From Petrolisthes cinctipes (Eukaryota; Arthropoda; Malacostraca; Decapoda; Porcellanidae): a DNA stretch of 64,000 nt. The notes beneath the pieces are model-generated. The model was given only the letters and a program-made list of their open reading frames with translations. It searched no databases and was not told the DNA's origin. Shown piece after piece: positions 1 to 12,000 of this stretch. Made by a program: the position numbers and the translations under genes. Position 1 is the first letter of the stretch, and the number at the start of each line of letters is the position of its first letter. The stretch spans positions 708,501 to 772,500 of the forward strand of contig JAWQEG010000504.1 in the NCBI GenBank assembly GCA_033782935.1. The letters run 5' to 3'.

Positions 1-560
1 TTGTTTGTAAATGTGGAGTGAATGCTGCTATTTTTTGTGAATCCAAACCTGCCCTTCATTCCCTTTCTAGTGTTCAGCCCACACACTCTAATGTTATTCA
101 GCAGATTTTATCGTTTTTTGCCTTATTGCATCATCGTAAATTGACTGTCAAATTTTTATGGGAGCCATCCCATGTAGGTTTACGTCACAATGGTACAGTT
201 GACAGACTCGCAAAGGAAGCCTGCCATCTGCCTCCTCGTTGTGTTGGACGTCCTCTCTCCCTGACATGTTACCTTTCTAGAGTTCGCTCCACTGCTCTCC
301 TCCCTGTACGGCGACGCAGGGATGCAGATAGGTCCTTCAGCATCTCCATCACCCATTACGAATCTTTCTGCCATCACAAATATTCCTACCGTCGTCGAGG
401 TCTCATGGTTTGGAGGCACAATGTAGTCTCTGCTCGTTTGAGGCTTGGCTACCGGCCACCATGGCAGGTTGCTGGGATGCAGGGTGAGCCTCCCTTCACT
501 GAGTGTCCCTTGTGTCGAGCGCTTCGTGCTAACACTATAGAGCAGTAATGCCTGGCCTGC
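1..560 (+). pseudogene. LINE (non-LTR retrotransposon) RNase H and C-terminal fragment
   Basis: The reading frame at 18-548 encodes the distal part of a retrotransposon RNase H domain. The motif WEPSHVGLRHNGTVDRLAKE matches the final RNase H block normally read as W-P-S-H-x-G-x-x-x-N-E-x-A-D-x-L-A-K; the Glu and Asp seen in active copies are Gly and Val here. A basic linker follows, then a Cys-rich tail (CPLC) resembling the zinc-like C-terminus of Jockey/I-type ORF2 proteins. The catalytic N-terminal half and all of the reverse transcriptase lie off the window or are lost. The frame stops at 546 inside the zinc-like tail. This is a dead fragment; the LINE clade is inferred from the RNase H plus Cys tail arrangement only. 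Confidence 0.7.
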
Positions 561-1084
561 CCCACTGTCCGATACTTGCTGCCTCGGTGCCTGCCACTTG
601 TTGGTTTGTCGACACCTGCTGAACCATCAGGTTCTGGAGGAACTTCTGGTACGCCACCCTCGTTTTGGTGGATTTAAGTAGGTCATGATGTAAATATTTG
701 TCTGTACGCTTGTGCTTCATTCTGTTATGTTTTCGTGATGTGTGTGTGTGTGTGTGTGTGTGTGTAGTCATTGGATTCTCATGAGTCCCGCCTACCTTTG
801 TGTATTGTTGTCTGCCTGTTGACTGATGCTACGGCGCAATGAATTTAAAAAAAATAAATAAAAGCTCCACACTGAATTTCTTGGCACAGTCAGCAGTCCC
901 AACGTCTGTTTATCTGGGTTTCAGAGTTCCAAGTATGTTGACTCGCTTGTCTGAAGAACACAGAGAGAGAGAGAGAGAGAGATTATGCGTTGGTGTTAGG
1001 GGGATGATGGCCATTCAGATGTGTGTAACCAACTACATGGTAGGAGATCTCTTATAAACAACAAACTCTGGACTATTTAGCCAT
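561..1084. other. Intergenic, two microsatellites, no gene
   Basis: I see no coding signal. A (GT)n tract of about 27 bases lies at 739-765 and a (GA)n tract at 962-981. Short open frames here are repeat-driven. Confidence 0.6.
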
Positions 1085-1330
1085 CAGTGGTCACATGATT
1101 TTCTCTGAACCACCGCAAAAGACGAGGCACCCCCTACTCAGGCAGAACTGTCAGACTCGACATACAATCCAATATTTTCTCATTGAGTGTCCCCAGTAGA
1201 ATGCTGTTCGGCAGCAATCGTTCCCTTCGTACTTTTCTCGCGGTCGTGTCGCCTCTCTGTTAGACCTCCTCAATGAATCTACCTTGTTCTCTATCACACG
1301 TCTCGCGTTATTTATATTTTTTTCTTATCC
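1085..1330 (+). pseudogene. LINE ORF2 C-terminal tail remnant
   Basis: In one frame this stretch reads HTIQYFLIECPQ, then a Phe/Ser-rich helix and the block LLDLLNESTLF. That is the usual end of RNase-H-bearing LINE ORF2 proteins, where the His-x-Cys pair closes a zinc-like motif and a short leucine-rich tail follows. It lies on the same strand as the fragment at 1-560, about 0.5 kb away, so the two may belong to one decayed insertion. An in-frame stop follows the Cys block at about 1197, so it cannot code. Confidence 0.5.
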
Positions 1331-2098
1331 CAAGCACGACTACTGCCCAGCATCAAATACAATACCATAGTATCCATTCGGATCCGGTCTTCCTAGGATT
1401 GTTTGATCTGTATCGTCTCTCCAATTGTTCCTTTTGTTGTCATCTGTATTCTCCATACTTGCTGTCCCTCCTCTCTATCAACCCTCGTTCTATTAAATCT
1501 TTTAGGCATAAGGAGGGTTCCATTATGATCACAGCGCAGAGGAAGAATAAATATATTACATATAATATGTAATATAACATGAAAGATAAAAAATCTTTAG
1601 GATACTAACTGGTAATCTAATACTTTAATAAATACTTGTATTATTATGATAATTTACCTCTAACTACAGTCAGACTGACATGGATCATAATAAGAGACTG
1701 ATATTCTGAGATAATACACTACTTAATGCATTGTCTACATCCATTACCGGCCATAAACCCTGGGGCCTGCTTGCTAGTATAATTTTCCTATTAAAGTCTA
1801 CATCTATTCCGTAGTAGGACTATGACCTGTAACATCGACTGACATAAATAATGAGGTTAGGCTATTATGTTGTGAAGGGATTGGTTAGTGGGCGGCACGT
1901 GTAATCTCTTAACGTCCATAAATTCGTATAGGACCTATACAGTATACCAGCCATAAACCTATTAGAACATGCAAGATGGTAAATTTACTTATGTTTGTAT
2001 ATCAGCCTGAATAAATATCCTGCTGATCAGGCTGATACTATGAAGTTCATCTCACACATAGTCAGCAGAACAGAACTGGAGAGAAGTCTACTTACTTA
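1331..2098. other. AT-rich intergenic DNA, nothing recognised
   Basis: No protein family, tRNA-like fold, repeat array or terminal inverted repeat was recognised here. Confidence 0.5.
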
Positions 2099-2894
2099 AG
2101 CCGAGTTCACACATGCGCGAATAAGCTCCCGATGCCGTCACGAATAAGCAAAATGTCAAAAGTCGGGGACCTGGCAGCGAGCTACCGCAGGTGCGTCGCT
2201 GGTTCATCTGTGGTTAATCTACGGTATAACACAAATGATCGGGGGAAGCCCAGTTATTCACCGTTTGTTCTTGGACAACTAATTTGTAAATGTCATTTTA
2301 CCCTTTTTTTGCTGGCAGTGTTTCTGCAGAATGCCGCGGGTGTTCCTGGGAATGCTCGGCGATGCACCTCTTGGCAGGCTGTAGGAAGGTCCCCGGTGTC
2401 CTTGAGGTACACCGGCGGTCCATACCAACAGTCACAAAATCCCCAGGGATGCTCCACGACTTTGCCACATGTAAACCGGCGGCACCTCTACGATTTACCA
2501 GCGACTTATCCCCGTTCCACCCCAGACATAAAATAATGCACATTTTTTACAATGTATATGAATGTTTATATCCCGGACACATCTGCAATTCACTGGCGTT
2601 GCATCTGCGATGTATCCCAAGGTTGCGGAATGGTCGGGGGAGTTTCGCAACGGTTGTCTTGCTGGGGGTGAACAAGAATGTCGGGGACAAGTTGCAGGTG
2701 TACTTATTTTTAATCGGGTTGCACCACGAAAAGTTGGAAAGGGCGCCAGCTTTTCGTGGCGCGACCCTAACTGCCGGTGAACCACCTGAATCACCGCCCG
2801 AACTACCTGAATAAGGACCAATAAGCATTTATTTCCCTAATTTCCGTTAATCGGGATGGCGTCGGGAGCTTATTCGCTCATGTGTAAACTGAGC
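2099..2894. mobile_element. Non-autonomous DNA transposon with about 37 bp terminal inverted repeats
   Basis: The left end near 2099 and the reverse complement of the right end near 2894 match over about 37 bases with few mismatches. The core ACACATG, then GCGAATAAGCTCCCGA, is shared by both. The interior is GC-richer than its surroundings and has smaller self-complementary stretches around 2725-2765. The overlapping short frames inside have no family resemblance and no transposase is visible. I could not define the target-site duplication, so the superfamily is left open. Confidence 0.65.
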
Positions 2895-3315
2895 TGTACT
2901 ATACGATAATTATCCACATTACTAGTTATAAGACAGTAAAGCTCATGAGTATCACTTCATTGACGTGCTGAAGTGACGTTTATATTTTGATTATAAATAT
3001 TTACTAAAGTATTATATAAAGAATTGGTATTCCAAATACTTTTCCGATTATTTCATGTTGTATCAAATATTTCATTTAAGCTATTTCTTCTCTTCCTGTA
3101 CCCTGTTCAGTCGTTAAACACATATGAATAAGAATTAATGGCTATCACCGTGGAGAGATATCTACCCCCAATACCTTTTCAATTTCACTCCTCTCTCTCT
3201 CTCTCTCTCTCTCTGTGTGCCTCAGACAAGTGAGTCGAGATATTGGAACTCTGAACCCCAGATAAACAGGTGTTGACTGTGCTGACTGTACCAAGAAACT
3301 CAGTTCGGAGCTGTA
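2895..3315. other. Intergenic, (CT)n tract
   Basis: No gene is seen. A (CT)n microsatellite lies at about 3190-3214. Confidence 0.5.
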
Positions 3316-3478
3316 CAGTCGGCGGCAGAAGTCCTATCGCCTTACCTGCTTCACCGAGACACGCAGTGTTCATGGACTCCAGAAATTCGCACGTTTTATA
3401 CACCTAATAATCTCGAGTCTATGAACATCGCGTGCCTCGGTGAAGCAAGTGAGGCGACAGGACTTTTGCCGCCGACTG
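3316..3478. mobile_element. 163 bp palindromic MITE at a TA site (copy 1)
   Basis: The element begins CAGTCGGCGGCAGAAGTCC and ends with its near-perfect inverse, and is flanked by TA on both sides (3314-3315 and 3479-3480). Almost the whole sequence folds back on itself, including the CTTCACCGAG arm. TA flanks and CAGT-type ends are typical of Tc1/mariner-derived MITEs. It has no coding capacity. Confidence 0.75.
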
Positions 3479-3538
3479 TACAACCGCAGACCGTGAAAAG
3501 TCTACCCCCTCTGCAGACCCTGAGACGATTGTACTGTA

Positions 3539-3701
3539 CAGTCAGCGGCAAAAGTCCTGTCGACTCACTTGCTTCACCGAGGCTCGCGATGTTCATAGAC
3601 TCGAGATTATTTGGTGCAGAAAATGTGCGTATTTCTCGAGGCCATGAACATTGCGTGTCTCGGTGAAGCAGGTGAGGCGACAGGACTTCTGCCGCTGACT
3701 G
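3539..3701. mobile_element. 163 bp palindromic MITE at a TA site (copy 2)
   Basis: This is a second element of the same family and exactly the same length, 60 bp downstream of the first. It starts CAGTCAGCGGCAAAAGTCC, ends with the inverse, and is flanked by TA at 3537-3538 and 3702-3703. The arms differ from copy 1 at several bases, so the two look like separate insertions or an old duplication. Confidence 0.75.
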
Positions 3702-5540
3702 TACATACAACTCCACTGCCAAGTCCTTATCACTAGATGATTTGCTTTTACGTTTCATAGTTCTCAGCTTTGTAGTAATGGACATACAGTCAGCATTTCC
3801 ATTAGTGATATTATATTTATTTACAAGAAGTGATACATTCTTTCCCAGCAGCAAATTTTTAGGCGAACTATAAATATTCAGAGTATTGGGATGGTCATAC
3901 ATGGCATTCATTTGTCTAGTGGACCCAAGCATATGTTTCACACACTCCTGATTTAGTCTCCTAGTGGGAATATATTCAAAGTTGAAAAATTTCTTAATTA
4001 TGGTTCTCGTGCAACCCTATAAGTGACTGAGAAGAGAAAATAACTCATTTATGGAACTTGTATAAACCCCAGTATCTGTGCTATCCCGTAGAGTGTATAG
4101 CCTGTAGTGATGTGGGCAATACTTTAAGGGTTTTGGCGCCCCTTCGACCCCACCCACTCCCTTTCAGTTCTTCAACTGTCCCTCTTTTCTTTCTATTTCC
4201 TTCGTGCTTGCTGTCTCACCTCTCTATCACCTTTTCCTGGCGCAATATGACCTCGCTGTTGCGGCGCCTACTATCAATCAATCAACCAATCAATCACCTG
4301 TGCTAATTCCTAATGTATAAAGATATATATACAGTATTCTCCCCAAACCTATATGAAGAACTCTTTTGGCTGAACCATTCGTCAAAAAGACATAAATTCA
4401 GCCGTTTCCTCACAGTTTACAATTCTCATCAGGCTTCCTTTCCAAAATACTTAAGTGAATCTGGGCATGAACTAGAAAGTAATTGGGCTGCATACTTAAC
4501 TCATTGTCTTTACTGACCGCAAACATTTAGGTGCACTTCATTGAATTTGTAGGTTCAACCGTACTCTGTCTTATTGGCTGCCATCATTTCCCGAATACAG
4601 GAGTCAGACTAAATTACCATAACTTAAATCATAACCCAAATGCAAATAATATTTTAAATTATTTTCATTAAGTGTTAAACATGTTATACAACTTGTGGCT
4701 GTGAAAAGATGAAAATTATGAAGCTAAGTAAACAGTACTGTAAAATACAAGTAAGGAAAATATCACCATTTTGTGACTGCTGTGTAAATGTTGTATGTGG
4801 TACATATTTCTAATTGTCTGTTTATAGGAACATAAGGCTAATAATTTATTCCAACGATCAATGCATCTATGGTTCCTAGCGGTTTACTGTCAAAATCGGG
4901 TGAGTCAAGGGTTATGTACAGTTGCGGAAGGGAGTTTCTTTATCACCCTGGGCTCCTCTATACCCTACCCCACAAGGAGGTGACGGAGGTGTAGAGAGTT
5001 GAACATATAACGACGGATATGATTGGTCGATAAGTTGCTAGGAAAGTTTAGTGATAATATAGTCTTATTATATCTAAACAAGAGAGCATTGTGGTAAACT
5101 AAATATATTATGTTTAGTTGCCATATATACAGTATATATATGAAGAACAGTAGCATACATTGTTAATGAGGAACTGAATTATAATGCATACTGGAATAAC
5201 TCGTATTTTATTCTCAGTTGTGGTTGTCATACATCAGCCAACTGATGGTGATGGGAGGGGATCTGCCTGGCATTGCTTCACCGGCTCGTGCTGTGATTCG
5301 TTTTAAGGCTTCAAATATTCATTTCTACCTTAGTAATAGGGATAGGTTATATGCTTTTTATGTAATTATAGACAAATTTATAACGATTTACATTTACAGA
5401 TAGTGAAGTAGTGTTATCGTTTGTTGTTAATTTTGTCATCTCTTTTCTTATTTATTATCAGTACGAACTGTTAAAATTTATTTTGATAGAACCTAGTGAG
5501 TTAAAATAAGCATTTGCTTGACAAAATGGTAAGAACAACA
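3702..5540. other. Intergenic DNA, no gene recognised
   Basis: This is AT-rich sequence with scattered short frames of no recognised family. The stretch 4058-4300 ends in a short repeated CAAT-type tract and looks like retroelement 3' sequence, but I cannot tie it to a family. Confidence 0.45.
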
Positions 5541-6050
5541 CTCTATGACGAGGAGCCTTTATTGACGACGTTTCGCTATTGCTTCTTCAGGTCAAAGGCA
5601 CATCCAAATAACATACAGTACTGTGTAACTTATGGTTCTATTTTTATTTGTATGTGACTGTATTCTGTTTTGTTCCACTTCCGCCGTTACCATTCCATGT
5701 ATTTTTTTTTATTTGCCCCGATGTTCTTTCCTTTCCCATTATCAGCTCGTCCTCTCCACCTCTCCCCCCCCATTCTACCTCCGTTTCCTTCTTCCTGCGT
5801 GAATTCACCCACCCCTACTCTCTTTCCCCCTCCCAATTTTTCTTTCCCCCTCCCCCCTCCTCCCGCCTCCCGCCTATCATGTGACCCTTCCGCCTCTCCC
5901 CCCTTCCCCTCTCCCCCTCTCCCCCTCTATGAGCAGTATACATATATAATCGTTTACACTACCTGTCCTCACTCATACCTGAAGAGGGCCAAGGCCAAGA
6001 GATCTCTTGGCCTTGAAGAGGGCTACGTGATGTAACCGAAAAGTCGTATA
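5541..6050. other. Repeat-derived segment with pyrimidine-rich tract and 24 bp palindrome
   Basis: On the minus strand, 5551-5592 reads GAAGAAGCAATAGCGAAACG, a motif common near the ends of dispersed retroelement repeats (Penelope-like elements are one possibility). A C/T-rich tract runs from 5700 to 5935. A perfect 24-base palindrome centred on AGATCT occupies 5991-6014, flanked by direct repeats of GAAGAGGG. No coding region is supported. Confidence 0.35.
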
Positions 6051-7933
6051 TCTTTATCAATAAATTACAAACAAAAGCGGGTTGATTTGATGATAATTCT
6101 CGTTCAAGGGTTCCTAACTTTAGCGACGTGTGATTGGCTGTCCAAACTTCTCGTATCTCGGATGTTTTGATCTATTATGCCTTAACCCTCTCATGCACGA
6201 GAGAAAATTTTCACTTTCTATTCCATGAAGACACGCATTTGGCTCGCTGTGAAGGCCAGATCGAGTGGGACGGAGTGTGGTGAAAACTATTGTATTATGT
6301 CAATTTCAAACACAAAATTTAACTTTGCTCTGCCTAAATTATATGTTATTGGCGTTGGAAGGTAATTTTCTACAGCATCAAAGAAAAAAAAAATATGCCA
6401 TAATAGCAACCATTCATAACTTGGAGTAAACATAGTAATAAGAATAGGAACCAGATGCACCGATCGTTGGAATAGATTATAGTACTTAATTTACTTTCAC
6501 TTTAATTACTGAGGAACAATAAATATAATATCTCTGTGATATGTAAATTGTATGATGAACATAGAGAACATAATGCAAATAAGTCAAGCTGAGGCACAGG
6601 ATCGTAAGGACCAGTGTGGTTCAGCTGACATCACCAATTCAGCGCGGCCTTTACCTCACTCGTTGGCTGGCCGACCTCTCTATCGACCTTGTTATAGCCC
6701 TTCAATAATATGGTCAGCTCTAGGGTGCTGGCAGATGCAGTGATAATCCCACCCACTATTTTGCCAAATCATGCTCAAAACGCATTTACAATTTCTAAAT
6801 CAATTTGAATAACTGTGTGTATATTTACTTTTCCAATATACAATATACTGCTATACAGTGTTTTTAAATTAATCGCTTATTTCTCTTAATAGCAATGATT
6901 GTTTTAAAAATAAAACAACATTTAGCAGAATGCTGTCCTCCGATGTCTGTACACCAAGGGTGGGTACATGTTAAACAGTAATATAATTAATGAGTAATCA
7001 TTTCAAGTTAACTCACAGGTCATATTTACTTCTCTTCTCGTCATTCATTCACAATAAAACATAGTGTTGAGATAGAAAGTTCTTGTCAAATTTGAATAAT
7101 TCATCATACTGCATTGCCTTATTATATAAATAAGTTTACATAATATATAACTCTCTTCTTGAGAGAGATGCAGAGAGAGAGAGAGAGAGAATTGGGTGGT
7201 GTGTTGGGGTTAGTCAAGGGCTGTCATTCATACAGGATCTAATCCGATAATTATAATTGACCCAGTTTGAGGTTTGGTGCAGGTTGGGGAAGGAAAGGCC
7301 AACGTACCTGTTCACCTATACTTTGTAGTGGGACTGGCAATGTCTCGTTTTGACGTCGCACGGTCACAGCGAATGTGGAGCTACGAAGCTAAATTGTTAC
7401 GTACACTTGAAATATGTTACAGAAAAAACAAGACCTTGAAATACCGTAGTTGGTACTGAATCCTGCCATCGAGGGACTTCTCCAGACTATAAGTATACAA
7501 AATTATGACATGGAAGGTAAGAACAGTGGAGGAACAAAAAACAGTCATGACATGAAAGTTGTCCATCCTCTTTATATCCCTTACACCTGACTCTCCTCTT
7601 TTTCTACTAAACTTCAACCACTTCTCCCTTCTCTCGTTTCCCATTCCCCTTCTCACTCCACACTGACCGGCCTCACATAGAGTGGCAGGTTAGATGAGGA
7701 TGAATGATTTGTTATGACCACAACTGTAATGAACTTCAACATCAATACTGAATCCAAAGAGGTATCTGGCAATACCCTCCCATACATTTTTACATATTTT
7801 CACTATAATAAACACCACTATTAAACTGTTTCAATGAGGTACACGACAATTTTACACATTACTGAAATACATGGTAATACTTTTACACATTTTCACTACA
7901 CAAACTGTTACACATACTCTGATAAAAACATCA
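6051..7933. other. Intergenic DNA, no gene recognised
   Basis: AT-rich sequence with a short (GA)n tract near 7172-7190. No protein family, RNA gene or repeat family was recognised. It ends where similarity to the inverted copy at 56.4 kb begins. Confidence 0.45.
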
Positions 7934-8150
7934 CATCTTCATTCACTAATAATACCATCAAAATGTTAACAATTATACGAGCTGATGTCAGAGACCACTT
8001 TTGTCCCAATATAATCATATGTGTGGTTACATTGTTCCTAGCTGTGCCTTCACCGAAGTTTCTTCCGTTGTTGTAAGTATATTAATCTCCTGTTCCAGTT
8101 TTATAAGCACGATGTTCTCCTTTTCAACACACATGATGCTGTTTTGCACT

Positions 8151-8153
<3 letters not shown>

Positions 8154-8200
<47 letters not shown>
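8154..8200 (+). repeat. (GT)n microsatellite
   Basis: An uninterrupted GT run upstream of the candidate signal exon. The equivalent (CA)n run in the inverted copy is at 56173-56224, and a second pair lies in intron 1 (8888-8928 here, 55464-55485 there). Confidence 0.9.
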
Positions 8201-8202
<2 letters not shown>

Positions 8203-8329
8203 AACTTTCAAGATCGGTATCTACATGTACTCATCAGAAAAGTTCTTGTTAAATGAAACGACCAAACACCATGCACGTTGAAAACAAGATGTGAGTTCAA
8301 CGACTCTGAGTCTGCGAGCACTAGTGTGA

Positions 8330-8374
8330 TGTATTGTGTTTGGTATGCTGCAATCTTCCTTACTTTAGGTGAAG
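8330..8374 (+). other. Candidate signal-peptide exon of the poly-SPH gene, 1 nt short
   Basis: The inverted copy reads ATG then a hydrophobic stretch, MYCVWYAAIFLTLGE, ending one base into a codon at a GTAAAT donor. That phase fits the TTTCAG acceptor at 9035 and continues as GPGPV. Here the same segment has two T where the partner has three (near 8340), so the ATG at 8330 runs into TAG after 12 codons and no other in-frame ATG is present. Either the plus-strand gene has a damaged start, or the reference has lost one T. With 46 nt instead of 45 the assembled coding length is exactly divisible by three. Confidence 0.5.
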
Positions 8375-8887
8375 GTAAATTTTTTAAGTCGATATCAATA
8401 AGAAATATTAAAGTGCCTGATGTGTGACTTCTTACCCATTAATCATGGTTATCTATTATGAGGATTTTCTTCTGAGAGCAATTTGAAGCCCTCAAAATTC
8501 CTTATAATAGTAAATATAACGAACTAAAGCTCATTATAACAAGAGATTATCTGTTTTTCTGCTTAGTGTGGAGGCTGTAGTATCGGTTGTAAACTTTTAC
8601 CATCATCTATAGAAAAGTATCTATGTTGCATGTGCTTGTCGCTTGTATTAATGCTCCATCTGCTACTCATGGGAGAATAACTTCCTCTCCCTCTTCAGAT
8701 TCATCTGAAAACTCATTCTAAAGTTTTAGAAAAACAATGCGAAGATCGGCTGAGAAAGTGAACACACTTTGTTCCGACCGGGCCATCCATCACTTCCGTC
8801 ACGAGTGCATAATGTCCGTAGAGTCCTTAGCGCGCTGGCTCTAAGTAATCAGGGGTATCGGGTCCTTCCTTTACACTTTTAGTTTTT

Positions 8888-8921
<34 letters not shown>

Positions 8922-9035
8922 CACACACGCACATAGCCACGTCATAGAAATGAGTAAAGAGACAACCATAAGGATTTCTATTGGCTCTATATATTATCTG
9001 GATATGTTTTCCAAAAAGGTATTTCTCTGTTTCAG

Positions 9036-12000
9036 GACCTGGACCTGTAACCACTGAGTCACCACCTCCACCAACAACCACTGAGTCACCACCTCCACCA
9101 ACAACCACTGAGCCACCACCTCCACCAACAACCACTGAGCCAACACCTCCACCAACAACTACTGAGTCACCACCTCCACCAACAACCACTGAGCCACCAC
9201 CTCCACCAACAACCACTGAGCCAACACCTCCACCAACAACCACTGAGCTACCACCTCCACCAACAACCACTGAGTCACCACCTCCACCAACAACTACTGA
9301 GTCACCACCTCCACCAACAACCACTGAGCCACCACCTCCACCAACAACCACTGAGCCAACACCTCCACCAACAACTACTGAGTCACAACCTCCACCAACA
9401 ACCTCAGAGTCACAACCTCCACCAACAACCACTGAGTCACCACCTCCACCAACAACCACTGAGCCACCACCTCCACCAACAACAACTTCATCTACAACCA
9501 CAATCGCTGCAGCTAAAACTACAACCACTACATCTACAACCACAACCATTAAATCTACAAGCCCTACATCTACAACCAAAACTACTACATCTACAACCAA
9601 TACATCTACAACCAAAATCACTACATTTACAACTACAACCACTACATCTACAACCACAACTACTACATCTACAACCACTACATCTACAACAACAATATAT
9701 ACATCTACAACCACAACCACTACATCTACAACCACAACCAGTACATCTACAACCAAAACCACTACATCTACTGCCACAACTACAATATCTACAACCACTA
9801 CATCTATAACCACAACCACTACATCCACAACCACAACATCTACAACCACAATTACTACATCTACAACCACTACATCTACAACCACAACCACTACATCTAC
9901 AACTATAACCACTGCATCTACAACCACAACAACTACATCTATAACCACTACATCTACAACCACAACCACTACATCTTCAACCACAACATCTATAACCACA
10001 ACTACTACCTATACAACCACTACATCTACAACCACAACAACTACATCTACAACCACAACATCTACAACCACTCCATCTACAACTACATCTACAACAACAA
10101 CTACTACATTTACAACCACATTGACTACACTTACAACCACAACTACTACATCTACAACCACTATATCTACAACCACCACATCTACAATCACAACCACTAC
10201 ATCTACAACCACAACCACTACATCTACAACCACAACCACTACATCTGCAACCTTTCTCACTACAACTAAAACCGCAACCACTATATCTACAACTACTACA
10301 TCTACAATCACTACATCTATAGCCTCAACTACTACATATAAAACCACTGCATCTACAACCACTACATCTATAACTTCAACTACTACATCTACAACCATAA
10401 CCATTACATCTACAACCACAACATATACATTCACATCCACTACATCTACAACCACAACCACTACATCTAAAACCACAACCAATACATTTACAACAACTAC
10501 ATCAACAACCACTTCATTTACAACCACAACCACTATATCTACAATTACTACATCTACAACCACTATATCCACAACGACAATATCTACACTCACTACACCT
10601 ACAACCACTACATCCACAACCACAACCCCTACAGCTACGACCACAGCCCCTACATCTATAACCAAAACCACTATATCTACAACCACAACCACTACATCAA
10701 CAACTACATCAACAAACACAAGCACTACATCTACAACCACTACACCTACAACCACAACAACTACATCTACAACCACACCTACTTCATCAACAGCTACATC
10801 AACTATATCACCAACATCTTTATCAACAACCACTTCATCTACAACCACAACCACTACATCTACAACCAAAGCCACTACATCTACAACCACTACATCTACA
10901 ACCACAATCACAACCACAACCACTACACCTACAACCACTACATCTACAACCACTACATCTACAACCACAATCACAACCACTACAACTACAACCACTACAT
11001 CTTCAACCACTACATCTACAACCACAACCACATCCACTACATCTACAATCACTTCATCTAAAACCACAACCACTGAATCTACAACTACTACATTTACAAC
11101 CATAACCACTATATCTACAACCACTACATCTACAACCATTATATCTACGACTACATTCACTACATCAACAACCACTATGTCTACAACCACTACATCTACA
11201 ACTAAAACCACATCTACAACCACAGCATCTACCACCACTAAATTTACAACCATAACCACTACATCTACAACAACTATATATACTACCACAACCAGTACAT
11301 TTACAACCATAACCACTACATCTACAACCAAAACTACCACATCTACAACCACTGCATCTACCACCACTATATCTACAACCAGAACAACTACATCTACAAC
11401 CATTATATCTACTACCACAACAACTACATATACAACAATAACCACTACATCTACAACCACAACCATTACTTCTACAATCACTACATCTACATTTACAACC
11501 ATAACATCTACAACCAATAAATCTACAACAACAACTAATACATCTACAACCACTACATCTACAACCAAAACTACTACATCTACAACCACTACATCTACAA
11601 CTATAACCACTGCATCTACAACCACAACCACTACATCTTCAACCACAACATCTACAACCACAACTACTACCTATACAACCACTACATCTACAACCACAAC
11701 AACTACATCTACAACCACAACAACTACATCTACAACCACAACATCTACAACCACTCCATCTACAACTACATCTACAACCACAACTACTACATTTACAACC
11801 ACAATAACTACACTTACAACCACAACTACTACATCTACAACCACTATATCTACAACCACCACAACTACAGTCATAACCACTACATCTACAACCACAACCA
11901 CTACATCTACAACCACAACCACTACATCTACAACCACAGCCACTACATCTGCAACCTTTCTCACTACAACTAAAACCGCAACCACTATATCTACAACTAC

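Noticed and set aside
8200..8275. Hammerhead ribozyme (CTGATGAG on the minus strand and GAAAC nearby)
   Set aside because: The CTGATGA and GAAAC boxes are on opposite strands and not spaced for the catalytic core.
9060..9490. CRISPR-like regular array
   Set aside because: The repeats are a 27-base coding tandem repeat with no unique spacers, in a eukaryotic gene.
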